A stretch of 64,000 nucleotides of DNA, from positions 1 through 64,000 of the forward strand of contig NZ_JACMYG010000028.1 in the NCBI RefSeq assembly GCF_014236655.1, in the 5' to 3' direction. The stretch comes from Pseudomonas kielensis. Its GTDB lineage: Bacteria > Pseudomonadota > Gammaproteobacteria > Pseudomonadales > Pseudomonadaceae. Shown piece by piece: positions 26,870-36,058 of this stretch; positions within the stretch are counted from its first letter, which is position 1; each line of letters starts with the position of its first letter. A program made the position numbers and the translations under genes. The notes under the pieces are model-generated. The model had not been told where the DNA came from, did no database searches, and saw nothing but the letters and a program-made list of their open reading frames with translations.

Positions 26870-27859
26870 ATGACTGACGAATGGAAGGCGCCTGTCAAAG
26901 CCAGTGCTGCAGATGGCGAAGACAAGAGCTGGAAACTGCTGGAAAAAACCCTGCTGGCCGGTGTGCAGGAGCAGCGGCGCTCGCGGCGTTGGGGGATTTT
27001 CTTCAAGCTGCTGACCTTTGTGTACCTGTTTGTCGCGCTGATCCTGTTCACGCCGCTGATGGATATTGAAAAGAGCGCGACGCGTGGTCCGGGCTACACC
27101 GCGTTGATCGAGATCACCGGGATGATTGCCGACAAGGAGCCGGCCAGCGCCGACAATATCGTTGGCAGTCTGCGTGCGGCGTTCGAGGATACCAAGGTCA
27201 AGGGTATCGTGCTGCGGATCAACAGTCCGGGCGGCAGTCCGGTGCAGTCCGGTTACGTCTATGACGAGATCGTGCGGTTGCGCGCCTTGCACCCGCAGAT
27301 CAAGGTTTATGCGGTAATTTCCGATCTGGGTGCCTCGGGTGCCTACTATATTGCCAGTGCCGCGGACCAGATCTATGCCGACAAGGCCAGTCTGGTGGGC
27401 TCCATCGGTGTCACAGCGGCCGGCTATGGCTTTGTTGGCACCATGGAGAAGCTGGGTGTCGAGCGGCGTACCTACACCTCGGGTGAGCACAAATCGTTCC
27501 TCGATCCGTTCCAGCCACAAAAACCGGAAGAAACCCAATTCTGGCAGAGCGTGCTGGACACCACTCATCAGCAGTTCATTGCCAGTGTGAAGAAGGGGCG
27601 TGGTGACCGGCTGAAGGACAAGGAGCATCCGGAGCTGTTCTCCGGGCTGGTCTGGTCTGGCGAGCAGGCTTTGCCGCTGGGCTTGATCGATGGCCTGGGC
27701 AGTGCCAGTTCGGTGGCGCGGGACGTGATCGGCGAGAAGGAGTTGGTGGACTTCACCATCCAGGAATCGCCGTTCGATCGCTTCTCGAAAAAACTTGGCG
27801 CCAGTGTGGCTGAGCAATTGGCCATGTGGATGGGCTTTCACGGCCCGGCCTTGCGCTGA
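26870..27859 (+). CDS. sppA: Signal peptide peptidase SppA
   Basis: A 329-residue serine protease of the short (about 36 kDa) S49 type. A membrane anchor lies at about residues 41-62 (FFKLLTFVYLFVALILF). The protease domain has INSPGGS, the nucleophile region DLGASGAYYIASAADQIY and SLVGSIGV. It cleaves remnant signal peptides in the inner membrane. It is the last gene of rluC-HAD-sppA, followed by a terminator. Confidence 0.92.
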   Translation: MTDEWKAPVKASAADGEDKSWKLLEKTLLAGVQEQRRSRRWGIFFKLLTFVYLFVALILFTPLMDIEKSATRGPGYTALIEITGMIADKEPASADNIVGSLRAAFEDTKVKGIVLRINSPGGSPVQSGYVYDEIVRLRALHPQIKVYAVISDLGASGAYYIASAADQIYADKASLVGSIGVTAAGYGFVGTMEKLGVERRTYTSGEHKSFLDPFQPQKPEETQFWQSVLDTTHQQFIASVKKGRGDRLKDKEHPELFSGLVWSGEQALPLGLIDGLGSASSVARDVIGEKELVDFTIQESPFDRFSKKLGASVAEQLAMWMGFHGPALR

Positions 27860-27878
27860 TTACTGCACGACATGAAAA

Positions 27879-27903
27879 ACCGGCCTGCGTGGCCGGTTTT
27901 TTT
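27879..27903 (+). terminator. Terminator after sppA
   Basis: A 7-bp stem ACCGGCC / GGCCGGT with a five-base loop and seven T. Confidence 0.9.
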
Positions 27904-28019
27904 ATGGTCTGTAGCCGCTGGCGCAGCCTGTGTTGGGTGGCGTAGTGACCCTGTGCACATTGTCGGGCCGAGCGAACGTCCTGCGGTCGTTGGTGTTGTC
28001 TCGCGCGGCTCGGCAGTGG

Positions 28020-28598
28020 CTACGGGATCTGGATGCCTTCGGCCAATAGCATGTCCACCAGGCGAATGAGCGGCAGGCCGACCAGGCTGGTGGCGTCCGG
28101 GCCTTCGGTGCGCTGGAACAGGCTCACCCCCAGTCCTTCGGCCTTGAAGCTGCCAGCGCAGTCGTAGGGCTGCTCGGCGCGCAGGTAGTGCTCCACGCGC
28201 GCGGGGTCGAGTGTGCGCATATGGACGGTGAAGGGGATGCAGTCGAGCTGGCAGTGGCCGCTCTGGCTGTTGAGCAGGGCCAGGCCGGTGAGGAAGGTCA
28301 CGCTGGCACCGCTGGCGGCCAGCAGCTGTTCGCGAGCCTTGTCGAAGGTGTGGGGCTTGCCGATGATCTTGCCGTCGAGTACCGCGACCTGGTCCGAGCC
28401 GATGATCAGATGCCCCGGATGGCTGGCAGCCAGTGCCTGGGCCTTGGCCTGTGCCAGGCGTCTGACCAGCTCGATGGCGGACTCGCCTGCCAATGGGCTT
28501 TCGTCGATATCCGGGGAGCTGCAGGTAAAAGGCAGCTGCAAGCGAGCCAGTAATTCACGGCGATAAACCGAGCTTGAAGCGAGTAATAAAGGCAGCAT
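28020..28598 (-). CDS. Maf-type nucleoside triphosphate pyrophosphatase (YceF-like)
   Basis: A 192-residue house-cleaning enzyme of the Maf/HAM1 fold. LLASSSVYRRELL at the N-terminus, the acidic DIDES loop, IIGSDQVAVLDG and the C-terminal GLPLIRLVDML are characteristic. The pattern and its location opposite yceD-rpmF match YceF, which hydrolyses m7GTP. It is divergent from yceD with 105 bp between the starts. Confidence 0.9.
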   Translation of the reverse strand: MLPLLLASSSVYRRELLARLQLPFTCSSPDIDESPLAGESAIELVRRLAQAKAQALAASHPGHLIIGSDQVAVLDGKIIGKPHTFDKAREQLLAASGASVTFLTGLALLNSQSGHCQLDCIPFTVHMRTLDPARVEHYLRAEQPYDCAGSFKAEGLGVSLFQRTEGPDATSLVGLPLIRLVDMLLAEGIQIP

Positions 28599-28666
28599 AG
28601 GGCTCTCCAGAAGTCAGTCGCAAATTCTAGCGGGGGCTGCAAGTGACGGACAGGACTGAATTTCCT

Positions 28667-28694
28667 TTGACAAGGGCGGGTGCATCCCTATAAT
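28667..28694 (+). promoter_or_regulatory. Consensus sigma-70 promoter for yceD-rpmF
   Basis: A perfect -35 TTGACA (28667-28672) and a perfect -10 TATAAT (28689-28694) with a 16-bp spacer. The expected transcription start near 28701 is only about three bases before the yceD ATG. Confidence 0.85.
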
Positions 28695-28703
28695 GCTGCG
28701 CCT

Positions 28704-29231
28704 ATGTTGAATGACCCGATTCCACCTCACGTTGACCCGCGCAAATTGGCTGATCGTGGCACCACCCTCCAAGGTGAAATGCTGCTGGCCGATTTGGAGA
28801 GACTCTGCGACCCGCTTTCCGACACTGTCGGTACGGTGCAGGCTAAATTCGTTTTTGAACGAGATGAACGTAAATCTGTGGTGATCCACAGTTTTATCGA
28901 CACCGAGGTCAAAATGGTTTGCCAGCGTTGTCTTGAGCTGGTCACCCTGCCGATTCACAGCGAATGCAGTTATGCTGTGGTAAAGGAGGGTGCGAATACC
29001 CAGTCGTTGCCGAAAGGTTATGACGTGCTGGAACTGGGCGAAGATCCTTTGGATCTGCAGTCACTGATCGAGGAGGAGCTTTTGCTCGCCTTGCCCATTG
29101 TGCCTGCTCATCATCCGGAAGAATGCCAGCAGCCGGCGGGTCTCGATGAGCCCGAACCGAGCGAGGACGAGGTAACGCGGTCCAACCCGTTCAGTGTATT
29201 GGCGCAGTTAAAGCGTGACCCAAACGTTTAG
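28704..29231 (+). CDS. yceD: YceD family (DUF177) 23S rRNA accumulation protein
   Basis: A 175-residue acidic protein of the YceD/DUF177 family. The central CQRCLE zinc-like pair, DLQSLIEEELLLALPIVPAH and the C-terminal RSNPFSVLAQLKRD are the family signature. It is linked to large-subunit rRNA accumulation and is nearly always followed by rpmF, as here (13 bases apart). The start MLNDPIPPHVDPRK aligns with known members; with the promoter at 28667-28694 the message would have almost no leader. Confidence 0.9.
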   Translation: MLNDPIPPHVDPRKLADRGTTLQGEMLLADLERLCDPLSDTVGTVQAKFVFERDERKSVVIHSFIDTEVKMVCQRCLELVTLPIHSECSYAVVKEGANTQSLPKGYDVLELGEDPLDLQSLIEEELLLALPIVPAHHPEECQQPAGLDEPEPSEDEVTRSNPFSVLAQLKRDPNV

Positions 29232-29244
29232 GAGTTAATCAATT

Positions 29245-29427
29245 ATGGCTGTTCAGCAGAACAAAAAATCCCGCTCCGCCCGTGACATGCGTCGTTCGCA
29301 CGACGCTCTCGAGGCAAGCACTCTGTCCGTAGAAAAGACCACTGGTGAAGTTCACCTGCGTCACCACGTATCGCCAGAAGGCGTATACCGTGGCCGTAAA
29401 GTGATCGACAAGGGCGCTGACGAGTAA
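29245..29427 (+). CDS. rpmF: 50S ribosomal protein L32
   Basis: A 60-residue basic ribosomal protein: [19 protein letters not shown] at the N-terminus and [16 protein letters not shown] later are typical of bacterial L32. A good ribosome-binding site (AGGAG) precedes it. It sits between yceD and plsX, a conserved grouping that ties ribosome and fatty-acid synthesis. Confidence 0.96.
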
Positions 29428-29430
29428 TCC

Positions 29431-30441
29431 TTGTCCGCTCAAGTCATCGCGATTGACGCAATGGGCGGGGACTTCGGTCCCCGCAGCATTGTTCAGGCCA
29501 GCCTTGCTTGTCTGTCTGCTACGCCCTCGCTGCACCTGACCCTCGTCGGTCAACCCTCCCTTCTTGAAGAATTGATCGCTGGCCAATCGGCTGTGGATCG
29601 CGCGCGCCTGTCGATTGCTCCGGCATCCGAAGTCATCACCATGGACGAAAAACCCGCCCAGGCCCTGCGTGGCAAGCCCGATTCGTCGATGCGCGTGGCG
29701 CTCGAGTTGCTGCGTGACGGCAAGGTCCAGGCCTGTGTCAGTGCTGGCAACACCGGCGCGCTGATGGCGTTGTCGCGGTTCGTGCTCAAGACGTTGCCGG
29801 GAATCGATCGTCCAGCGATGGTTGCGGCGATCCCGACACAAAAGGGTTATTGCCAGTTGCTGGATCTGGGGGCCAACGTCGATTGCAGTGCCGAGCACCT
29901 GTTCCAGTTCGCGGTGATGGGGTCGGTGGCGGCCGAGACGCTGGGGATCACCCGGCCCAGAGTGGCGTTGTTGAACATCGGCACCGAGGACATCAAGGGC
30001 AATCAGCAGGTCAAGCTTGCGGCGACCCTGTTGCAAGGTGCCCGGGGCTTGAACTACATCGGTTTTGTCGAGGGTGATGGCCTGTACCGGGGCGAGGCGG
30101 ATGTGGTGGTCTGTGACGGTTTTGTCGGCAACATCCTGCTCAAGTCCAGCGAAGGCCTGGCGACCATGATTGCCGGGCGTATCGAAGCCTTGTTCAAGCA
30201 AAATCTTGCATCAAGGCTGGTCGGGGCCCTGGCATTGCCCTTGATGAAGCGCTTGCAGGCCGACTTGGCGCCTGCGCGGCACAACGGCGCGAGCTTCCTC
30301 GGGTTGCAGGGGATTGTGGTCAAGAGCCACGGTTCGGCTGGCGTGCAGGGCTTTCAGAGTGCGATCCAGCGAGCCTTGATCGAGATTCAGGAGAATCTGC
30401 CGCAGCGACTCCATGGGCGTCTCGAGGATTTGCTGCTTTAG
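29431..30441 (+). CDS. plsX: Phosphate acyltransferase PlsX
   Basis: A 336-residue enzyme making acyl-phosphate from acyl-ACP for phospholipid synthesis. IDAMGGDFGP at the N-terminus, VSAGNTGALMALS, and SHGSAGVQGF near the C-terminus are diagnostic. The only start that keeps the IAIDAMGGD motif is TTG at 29431, three bases after the rpmF stop, so translation is probably coupled to rpmF. Length is normal. Confidence 0.92.
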   Translation: MSAQVIAIDAMGGDFGPRSIVQASLACLSATPSLHLTLVGQPSLLEELIAGQSAVDRARLSIAPASEVITMDEKPAQALRGKPDSSMRVALELLRDGKVQACVSAGNTGALMALSRFVLKTLPGIDRPAMVAAIPTQKGYCQLLDLGANVDCSAEHLFQFAVMGSVAAETLGITRPRVALLNIGTEDIKGNQQVKLAATLLQGARGLNYIGFVEGDGLYRGEADVVVCDGFVGNILLKSSEGLATMIAGRIEALFKQNLASRLVGALALPLMKRLQADLAPARHNGASFLGLQGIVVKSHGSAGVQGFQSAIQRALIEIQENLPQRLHGRLEDLLL

Positions 30442-30566
30442 GCATTTTCGTCGGACAATGCTTAAATGTGACCGCTCGGTTCAATTGGCCATCCAACTGT
30501 CAGTTTCTTGCGTCCCCACAGCGGGGCGTCAACTCTCCGACGACAAGATCATTAGGGGCTTGTTAC

Positions 30567-31505
30567 ATGTCTGCTTCCCTCGCATTCGTCTTTCCAGGAC
30601 AGGGTTCGCAGTCCCTCGGCATGCTGGCCGAGTTGGGCGCGCAATATCCGCTGATCCTCGAAACATTCAAAGAAGCTTCCGATGCTCTGGGTTACGACCT
30701 GTGGGCACTGACCCAGCAAGGGCCGGAAGAGCAGCTCAATCAAACCGACAAGACCCAGCCGGCCATCCTGACCGCCTCTATCGCTCTGTGGCGCCTGTGG
30801 CTGGCTGAAGGTGGTGCGCGTCCGGCTTATGTAGCCGGTCACAGCCTGGGCGAATACAGCGCCCTGGTCGCGGCAGGCAGCCTGAGCCTGGGCGACGCCG
30901 TGAAGCTGGTGGAGCGTCGTGGCCAACTGATGCAACAAGCCGTTCCGGCCGGGCAGGGCGCCATGGCGGCGATTCTCGGCCTGGATGATGCTGACGTGCT
31001 GGCGGCCTGTAGCGAAGCGGCGCAGGGCGAGGTAGTCAGTGCCGTCAACTTCAACTCCCCGGGCCAGGTGGTGATCGCCGGTGCCAAGGCGGCAGTCGAG
31101 CGTGCCATCGAAGGCTGCAAGGCGCGGGGTGCCAAGCGCGCCATGCCGTTGCCGGTCAGCGTGCCGTCTCACTGTGAGCTGATGCGTCCGGCGGCCGAGC
31201 AGTTTGCCGAGTCCGTCGCTGCGATTGACTGGCAGGCCCCGCAGATTCCGCTGGTGCAGAACGTCAGCGCGCAAGTGCCGGCCGATCTGCAGACCCTCAA
31301 GCGTGATCTGCTCGAGCAACTGTACAAGCCAGTGCGCTGGGTCGAGTCCGTACAGGCGCTGGCGGCCAAGGGCGCGACCAATCTGGTCGAGTGCGGCCCG
31401 GGCAAAGTCCTGGCCGGCTTGAACAAGCGCTGCGCCGAAGGCGTGTCGACATCCAACCTCAATACCCCAGACGCTTTCGCTGCCACCCGTGCAGCGTTGG
31501 CCTGA
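30567..31505 (+). CDS. fabD: Malonyl-CoA:ACP transacylase
   Basis: A 312-residue malonyl transferase. FVFPGQGSQ at the N-terminus, the nucleophile Ser in GHSLGEYSAL (about residue 91), SVPSHCELM with the active His, and LVECGPGKVLAGL complete the family pattern. The ATG at 30567 is chosen over in-frame codons upstream. It is followed 16 bases later by fabG. Confidence 0.94.
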   Translation: MSASLAFVFPGQGSQSLGMLAELGAQYPLILETFKEASDALGYDLWALTQQGPEEQLNQTDKTQPAILTASIALWRLWLAEGGARPAYVAGHSLGEYSALVAAGSLSLGDAVKLVERRGQLMQQAVPAGQGAMAAILGLDDADVLAACSEAAQGEVVSAVNFNSPGQVVIAGAKAAVERAIEGCKARGAKRAMPLPVSVPSHCELMRPAAEQFAESVAAIDWQAPQIPLVQNVSAQVPADLQTLKRDLLEQLYKPVRWVESVQALAAKGATNLVECGPGKVLAGLNKRCAEGVSTSNLNTPDAFAATRAALA

Positions 31506-31521
31506 ATCAGGAGAAGCTTGC

Positions 31522-32265
31522 ATGAGTCTGCAAGGTAAAGTTGCACTGGTCACTGGTGCGAGCCGTGGCATTGGCCAGGCTATCGCCCTGGAATTGGGTC
31601 GTCAGGGTGCCATCGTGGTTGGCACCGCGACTTCCGCCTCGGGTGCCGAGCGCATTGCCGCCACCCTGAAGGAAAATGGTATTCAGGGCACGGGCCTGGA
31701 ACTCAACGTCACTAGCGACGAGTCCGTGGCCAGTGTTCTGGCAAGCATCCAGGAGCAGTTCGGTGCGCCGGCGATCCTGGTCAATAACGCCGGTATCACC
31801 CGCGATAACCTGATGATGCGGATGAAAGATGACGAATGGCATGACGTCGTCGATACCAACCTGAACAGTCTGTTCCGCCTGTCCAAGGGCGTTTTGCGCG
31901 GCATGACCAAGGCGCGATGGGGTCGAATTATCAGTATTGGTTCGGTTGTGGGTGCCATGGGCAACGCAGGCCAAGTAAACTATGCAGCCGCCAAGGCAGG
32001 TCTGGAAGGTTTCAGTCGCGCTTTGGCCCGTGAAGTGGGTTCGCGCTCGATTACGGTCAACTCGGTGGCCCCTGGGTTCATCGACACCGATATGACCCGC
32101 GAACTGCCTGAAGCGCAGCGTGAAGCCCTGCAGACACAAATTCCGCTGGGTCGTCTGGGGCAAGCTCAAGAGATCGCGTCTGTGGTCGCTTTTCTTGCGT
32201 CGGACGGTGCGGCTTACGTTACTGGGGCTACAATCCCGGTGAACGGCGGGATGTACATGAGTTAA
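31522..32265 (+). CDS. fabG: 3-oxoacyl-ACP reductase FabG
   Basis: A 247-residue short-chain dehydrogenase using NADPH in fatty-acid elongation. The nucleotide site GASRGIG, the NAG in LVNNAGITRDN, the catalytic Ser (SIGSVVG) and YxxxK in NYAAAKAG are all present. The start at 31522 (MSLQGKVALVTG) follows AGGAG. It sits between fabD and acpP. Confidence 0.94.
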   Translation: MSLQGKVALVTGASRGIGQAIALELGRQGAIVVGTATSASGAERIAATLKENGIQGTGLELNVTSDESVASVLASIQEQFGAPAILVNNAGITRDNLMMRMKDDEWHDVVDTNLNSLFRLSKGVLRGMTKARWGRIISIGSVVGAMGNAGQVNYAAAKAGLEGFSRALAREVGSRSITVNSVAPGFIDTDMTRELPEAQREALQTQIPLGRLGQAQEIASVVAFLASDGAAYVTGATIPVNGGMYMS

Positions 32266-32369
32266 ATGTGACGGATCGCTTCAAAAAAATGTCATACGAG
32301 CTGTCTAAAATCCGTTATAAAGCTGCAATCTATTTATAGGCAGCCGGTCGTCAGGGTTTGAGGAGTGAA

Positions 32370-32393
32370 GCTTTCAGTTGAAAAACTGAAAAG
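32370..32393 (+). promoter_or_regulatory. AT-rich hairpin in the acpP leader
   Basis: An imperfect stem (GCTTTCAGTT / AACTGAAAAG) with a short loop in the 192-bp fabG-acpP gap, followed only by CCTTTCT, so it is a weak terminator or attenuator, or a processing site, at most. Confidence 0.4.
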
Positions 32394-32457
32394 CCTTTCT
32401 ATACACTTACCCACTGGCCAGCTGCCTGAATTTGTCCATTAGGAGTGAAAACAAGGT

Positions 32458-32694
32458 ATGAGCACCATCGAAGAGCGCGTCAAGAAAATCGTTGCTGAGC
32501 AACTGGGCGTTAAAGAAGAAGAAGTGGTGAACACTGCTTCCTTCGTTGAAGACCTGGGTGCCGACTCCCTTGACACCGTTGAGCTGGTGATGGCTCTGGA
32601 AGAGGAATTCGAGACCGAAATCCCTGACGAAGAAGCTGAGAAGATCACTACTGTACAAGCTGCCATCGATTACGTTACTAGCCACCAGGCGTAA
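32458..32694 (+). CDS. acpP: Acyl carrier protein
   Basis: A 78-residue acidic carrier. The phosphopantetheine attachment serine is Ser37 in LGADSLDTVELV. It begins MSTIEERVKKIVAEQLGV as in other gamma-proteobacteria. It has its own leader and a terminator directly after it, so strong separate transcription is likely, as for other acpP genes. Confidence 0.97.
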   Translation: MSTIEERVKKIVAEQLGVKEEEVVNTASFVEDLGADSLDTVELVMALEEEFETEIPDEEAEKITTVQAAIDYVTSHQA

Positions 32695-32723
32695 TAGTTT
32701 GTAATCGTTGTTCGCTGTCATGG

Positions 32724-32759
32724 AAAAACCGCACTGCCATCATGGCGTGCGGTTTTTTC
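32724..32759 (+). terminator. Terminator between acpP and fabF
   Basis: The arms AAAACCGCAC and GTGCGGTTTT enclose a second small palindrome, followed by a T-run. It probably trims the abundant acpP message and lets partial read-through into fabF. Confidence 0.85.
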
Positions 32760-32803
32760 TTTAGGTCTGATGCAAAGTCGTCATTTGAAAAAAGGAGAGT
32801 GCT

Positions 32804-34048
32804 GTGTCGCGTAGACGCGTCGTAGTCACCGGTATGGGTATGTTGTCGCCACTGGGCACGGATGTGCCGAGCAGCTGGCAGGGCATTCTGGCTGGCCGCA
32901 GTGGCATTGGTCTGATCGAACACACTGACCTTTCTGCCTATTCCACTCGTTTTGGCGGCTCGGTAAAGGGCTTCAATGTCGAGGAGTACCTGTCGGTCAA
33001 GGAAGCTCGCAAACTCGACCTGTTCATTCAATACGGTCTGGCGGCCGGGTTTCAGGCAGTGCGTAATGCCGGCCTGGAAGTCACCGATGCCAACCGTGAG
33101 CGTATCGGCGTGGCCATGGGCTCGGGTATTGGCGGTCTGACCAATATCGAGGAAACCAGCCGCACGCTGCATGATTCCGGGCCGCGACGGATTTCTCCGT
33201 TTTTCGTGCCGGGCTCGATCATCAATATGATTTCCGGTTTCCTGTCGATCCACCTGGGTATACAGGGGCCTAACTACGCCATCGCCACCGCCTGCACCAC
33301 CGGTACCCACTGTATCGGCATGGCTGCGCGCAACATTGCCTACGGCGAAGCCGACGTGATGATTGCCGGTGGTGCCGAAATGGCAGCCTGTGGCCTGGGT
33401 ATGGGCGGCTTTGGGGCTGCCCGTGCACTCTCCACGCGCAATGACGAACCGACTCGCGCCAGCCGTCCATGGGACAAGGGCCGTGATGGTTTTGTACTGT
33501 CCGACGGTGCCGGGGCCCTGGTTCTCGAAGAGCTGGAGCACGCCAAGGCGCGCGGGGCGACCATCTACGCCGAGCTGATTGGTTTTGGTACCAGCGGCGA
33601 TGCCTATCACATGACCTCGCCTCCGGCGGACGGTGCCGGTGCTGCGCGCTGCATCGCCAACGCCCTGCGCGATGCGCGGATCAATGGCGATCAGGTGCAG
33701 TACATCAATGCCCACGGCACCTCGACCTCGGCCGGCGACCTCGCCGAAGCCCAGGCGATCAAGACCGTGTTCGGCGATCACGCCTACAAGCTGGCCGTCA
33801 GCTCGACCAAGTCCATGACTGGCCACCTGCTGGGTGCCGCGGGCGCCGTCGAGGCGATCTTCAGCGTGCTGGCAATCAATGGCCAGGTGGCGCCGCCAAC
33901 CATCAACCTGGACGAGCCTGACGAAGGCTGCGATCTCGATTTTGTGCCGCACACCGCGCGCAATATGGATATCGACGTGGTGCTGTCCAACTCCTTCGGG
34001 TTTGGTGGCACCAACGGCTCCCTGGTGTTCCGTCGGTTCGCCGACTGA
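32804..34048 (+). CDS. fabF: 3-oxoacyl-ACP synthase II
   Basis: A 414-residue condensing enzyme. The catalytic Cys is in ATACTTGTHC (about residue 164), and His residues are in NAHGTSTSAGD and the later GHLLGAAG region. The start is GTG (MSRRRVVVTGMGML). It shares one base with the pabC ATG. Confidence 0.94.
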   Translation: MSRRRVVVTGMGMLSPLGTDVPSSWQGILAGRSGIGLIEHTDLSAYSTRFGGSVKGFNVEEYLSVKEARKLDLFIQYGLAAGFQAVRNAGLEVTDANRERIGVAMGSGIGGLTNIEETSRTLHDSGPRRISPFFVPGSIINMISGFLSIHLGIQGPNYAIATACTTGTHCIGMAARNIAYGEADVMIAGGAEMAACGLGMGGFGAARALSTRNDEPTRASRPWDKGRDGFVLSDGAGALVLEELEHAKARGATIYAELIGFGTSGDAYHMTSPPADGAGAARCIANALRDARINGDQVQYINAHGTSTSAGDLAEAQAIKTVFGDHAYKLAVSSTKSMTGHLLGAAGAVEAIFSVLAINGQVAPPTINLDEPDEGCDLDFVPHTARNMDIDVVLSNSFGFGGTNGSLVFRRFAD

Positions 34049-34863
34049 TGGAAAGCTGGGTCGACGGTCAGCCGGCTGACGCACTGTCGCTAAAAGACCG
34101 CGGCCTGGCCTACGGCGATGGCTTGTTCGAGACCATCGCCGTCAGGGGCGGCCAGCCCGTCTTGTTGGAGCGCCACCTGCAACGCTTGGCCGAGGGGTGC
34201 TCACGGCTAGCGCTGGCGGCGGATCACGGGTTGATTCGCGCCGAGCTGGTGGCGTATGCCGCTGCGCTTGGCGACGGCGTGCTCAAGCTGATCCTGACCC
34301 GCGGCGACAGCCAGCGCGGTTATGCCTTCGACCCTGCTGCCGCGCCGCGGCGTATCCTGCAAGGCAATCCCCCCGCACGTTATCCGGATGTTCATGCCGA
34401 GCACGGTGTGCGCCTGTTCCCCTGCGCTACACGTTTGTCCAGCCAGCCGCTGCTGGCCGGCCTCAAGCACCTCAATCGCCTTGAGCAAGTCCTTGCTCGC
34501 GCCGAGTGGCAGGGGCCTGAGTACGCAGAAGGGCTGATGCTGGATCTGGACGCCCGCGTCATCGAGGGCGTCTTCAGTAATCTGTTCATCGTGCATGAAG
34601 GTGTGCTGGTAACCGCCGATTTGCGCCGTTGTGGCGTCGCCGGCGTGATGCGTGGCGAATTATTGTTTCAAGCCAAGTCACTGGGGATCCCCACTGAAAT
34701 CACTGACATCAGCCTCGAACAACTGCAACAGGCTGATGAGGTTTTCGTCTGCAACAGCGTCTACGGCATCTGGCCGGTGAACGCGTATGCTGCGCTGAGC
34801 TGGCCGGTTGGGCCGCTCACCCGTAAACTGCAGGGAATTGCCCGCGCGCTACTGGATGCTTGA
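34048..34863 (+). CDS. pabC: Aminodeoxychorismate lyase
   Basis: A 271-residue PLP fold-type IV enzyme releasing 4-aminobenzoate for folate. DRGLAYGDGLFET near the N-terminus, the PLP lysine in LKHLNRLEQVL (about residue 140) and EGVFSNLFIV are characteristic. The ATG overlaps the fabF stop by one base; mltG follows after three bases. The fabF-pabC-mltG-tmk-holB order is conserved in gamma-proteobacteria. Confidence 0.93.
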   Translation: MESWVDGQPADALSLKDRGLAYGDGLFETIAVRGGQPVLLERHLQRLAEGCSRLALAADHGLIRAELVAYAAALGDGVLKLILTRGDSQRGYAFDPAAAPRRILQGNPPARYPDVHAEHGVRLFPCATRLSSQPLLAGLKHLNRLEQVLARAEWQGPEYAEGLMLDLDARVIEGVFSNLFIVHEGVLVTADLRRCGVAGVMRGELLFQAKSLGIPTEITDISLEQLQQADEVFVCNSVYGIWPVNAYAALSWPVGPLTRKLQGIARALLDA

Positions 34864-34866
34864 TTC

Positions 34867-36039
34867 GTGAGACGTAAACTCTTGCTACTGCTGGAAACCG
34901 GATTGGTTCTGGCGGGGCTGCTGCTGGGCGCTTCGGCCTGGAAAATCAATTCGGCGCTGGAACAGCCGCTCAACATTACTCAGGAAGAGTTACTCGACGT
35001 ACCCACTGGCTCGACACCGTCCGGGACCTTCAATCGCCTGGAAGCCGACGGCGTGCTCGAGGACGCTTTCTGGCTGCGCCTATACTGGCGCTTCAACCTG
35101 GCCACCCAGCCCCTGCACAGCGGCGAGTACCGCATGTTGCCGGGCATGAGCGCCCAAGGCCTGATCGGCCTGTGGCAGCGCGGCGAAGTGGTCCAGTACA
35201 GCCTGACGCTGGTGGAAGGCTGGAACTTCCGCCAGGTGCGTGCAGCGCTGGCGAAAAACGACAAGCTCGAACAGACCCTCGCCGGCCTCAGCGACAGCGA
35301 ACTGATGGAAAAGCTCGGCCATGCCGGTGTGTTCCCCGAGGGCCGGTTCTTTCCGGACACCTACCGTTTCGTTCGCGGCATGACCGACGCCGAAGTGCTG
35401 GAAAAGGCCTACGATCGACTGGAAGAAGTGCTGGCCAAGGAGTGGAGCAAGCGCTCCCCGGATGTGCCGTACTCCGAGCCCTACCAAGCGCTGATCATGG
35501 CGTCCCTGGTGGAGAAGGAAACCGGCGTGCCGCAGGAGCGCGGGCAGATTGCCGGAGTGTTTGTACGGCGCATGCAGATCGGCATGATGCTGCAGACCGA
35601 TCCGACCGTGATCTATGGCCTGGGAGAGCGCTACAACGGCAAATTGACCCGCGCGTCCCTGCGCGAGCCGACCCCCTACAACACTTATGTGATTTTCGGC
35701 CTGCCGCCGACGCCGATTGCCATGGTCGGTCGTGAAGCAATTCATGCGGCCCTCAACCCGGTGGCGGGCAGCAGCCTGTACTTCGTGGCGCGTGGCGATG
35801 GCAGCCATGTGTTCTCCGATGATCTGGATGCCCACAACAACGCCGTGCGCGAGTATCAGCTCAAGCGCCGCGCCGACTACCGTTCCAGCCCTGCGCCGGC
35901 CAACGGTGCGGTGACGCCCGAGGAACCGGTGCCGGTCGTGCCCGAGGTGCCAGCGGTACCGGAATCGCCTGAGGCGGCCCCGCAGGCACCCGCACCGGCG
36001 TCGGCGCCTGACACCCAGGCACCGCAAGGCCCGCAATGA
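34867..36039 (+). CDS. mltG: Endolytic murein transglycosylase MltG
   Basis: A 390-residue inner-membrane enzyme that cleaves nascent glycan strands. An N-terminal anchor (about residues 5-25) precedes a LysM-like subdomain and the YceG catalytic domain, which holds the Glu in SLVEKETG, QTDPTVIYGLG and PYNTY. It starts with GTG. About 50 residues at the C-terminus after DYRSSPAP are Pro/Ala/Glu-rich and absent from E. coli MltG (about 340 residues), probably a flexible periplasmic tail. Confidence 0.92.
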   Translation: MRRKLLLLLETGLVLAGLLLGASAWKINSALEQPLNITQEELLDVPTGSTPSGTFNRLEADGVLEDAFWLRLYWRFNLATQPLHSGEYRMLPGMSAQGLIGLWQRGEVVQYSLTLVEGWNFRQVRAALAKNDKLEQTLAGLSDSELMEKLGHAGVFPEGRFFPDTYRFVRGMTDAEVLEKAYDRLEEVLAKEWSKRSPDVPYSEPYQALIMASLVEKETGVPQERGQIAGVFVRRMQIGMMLQTDPTVIYGLGERYNGKLTRASLREPTPYNTYVIFGLPPTPIAMVGREAIHAALNPVAGSSLYFVARGDGSHVFSDDLDAHNNAVREYQLKRRADYRSSPAPANGAVTPEEPVPVVPEVPAVPESPEAAPQAPAPASAPDTQAPQGPQ

Positions 36040-36058
36040 CTCTGACTAAGGACTGCCT

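Noticed and set aside
32678..34084. A 468-codon minus-strand frame opposite fabF.
   Set aside because: fabF is unambiguous; this frame crosses the acpP terminator and has no domain.
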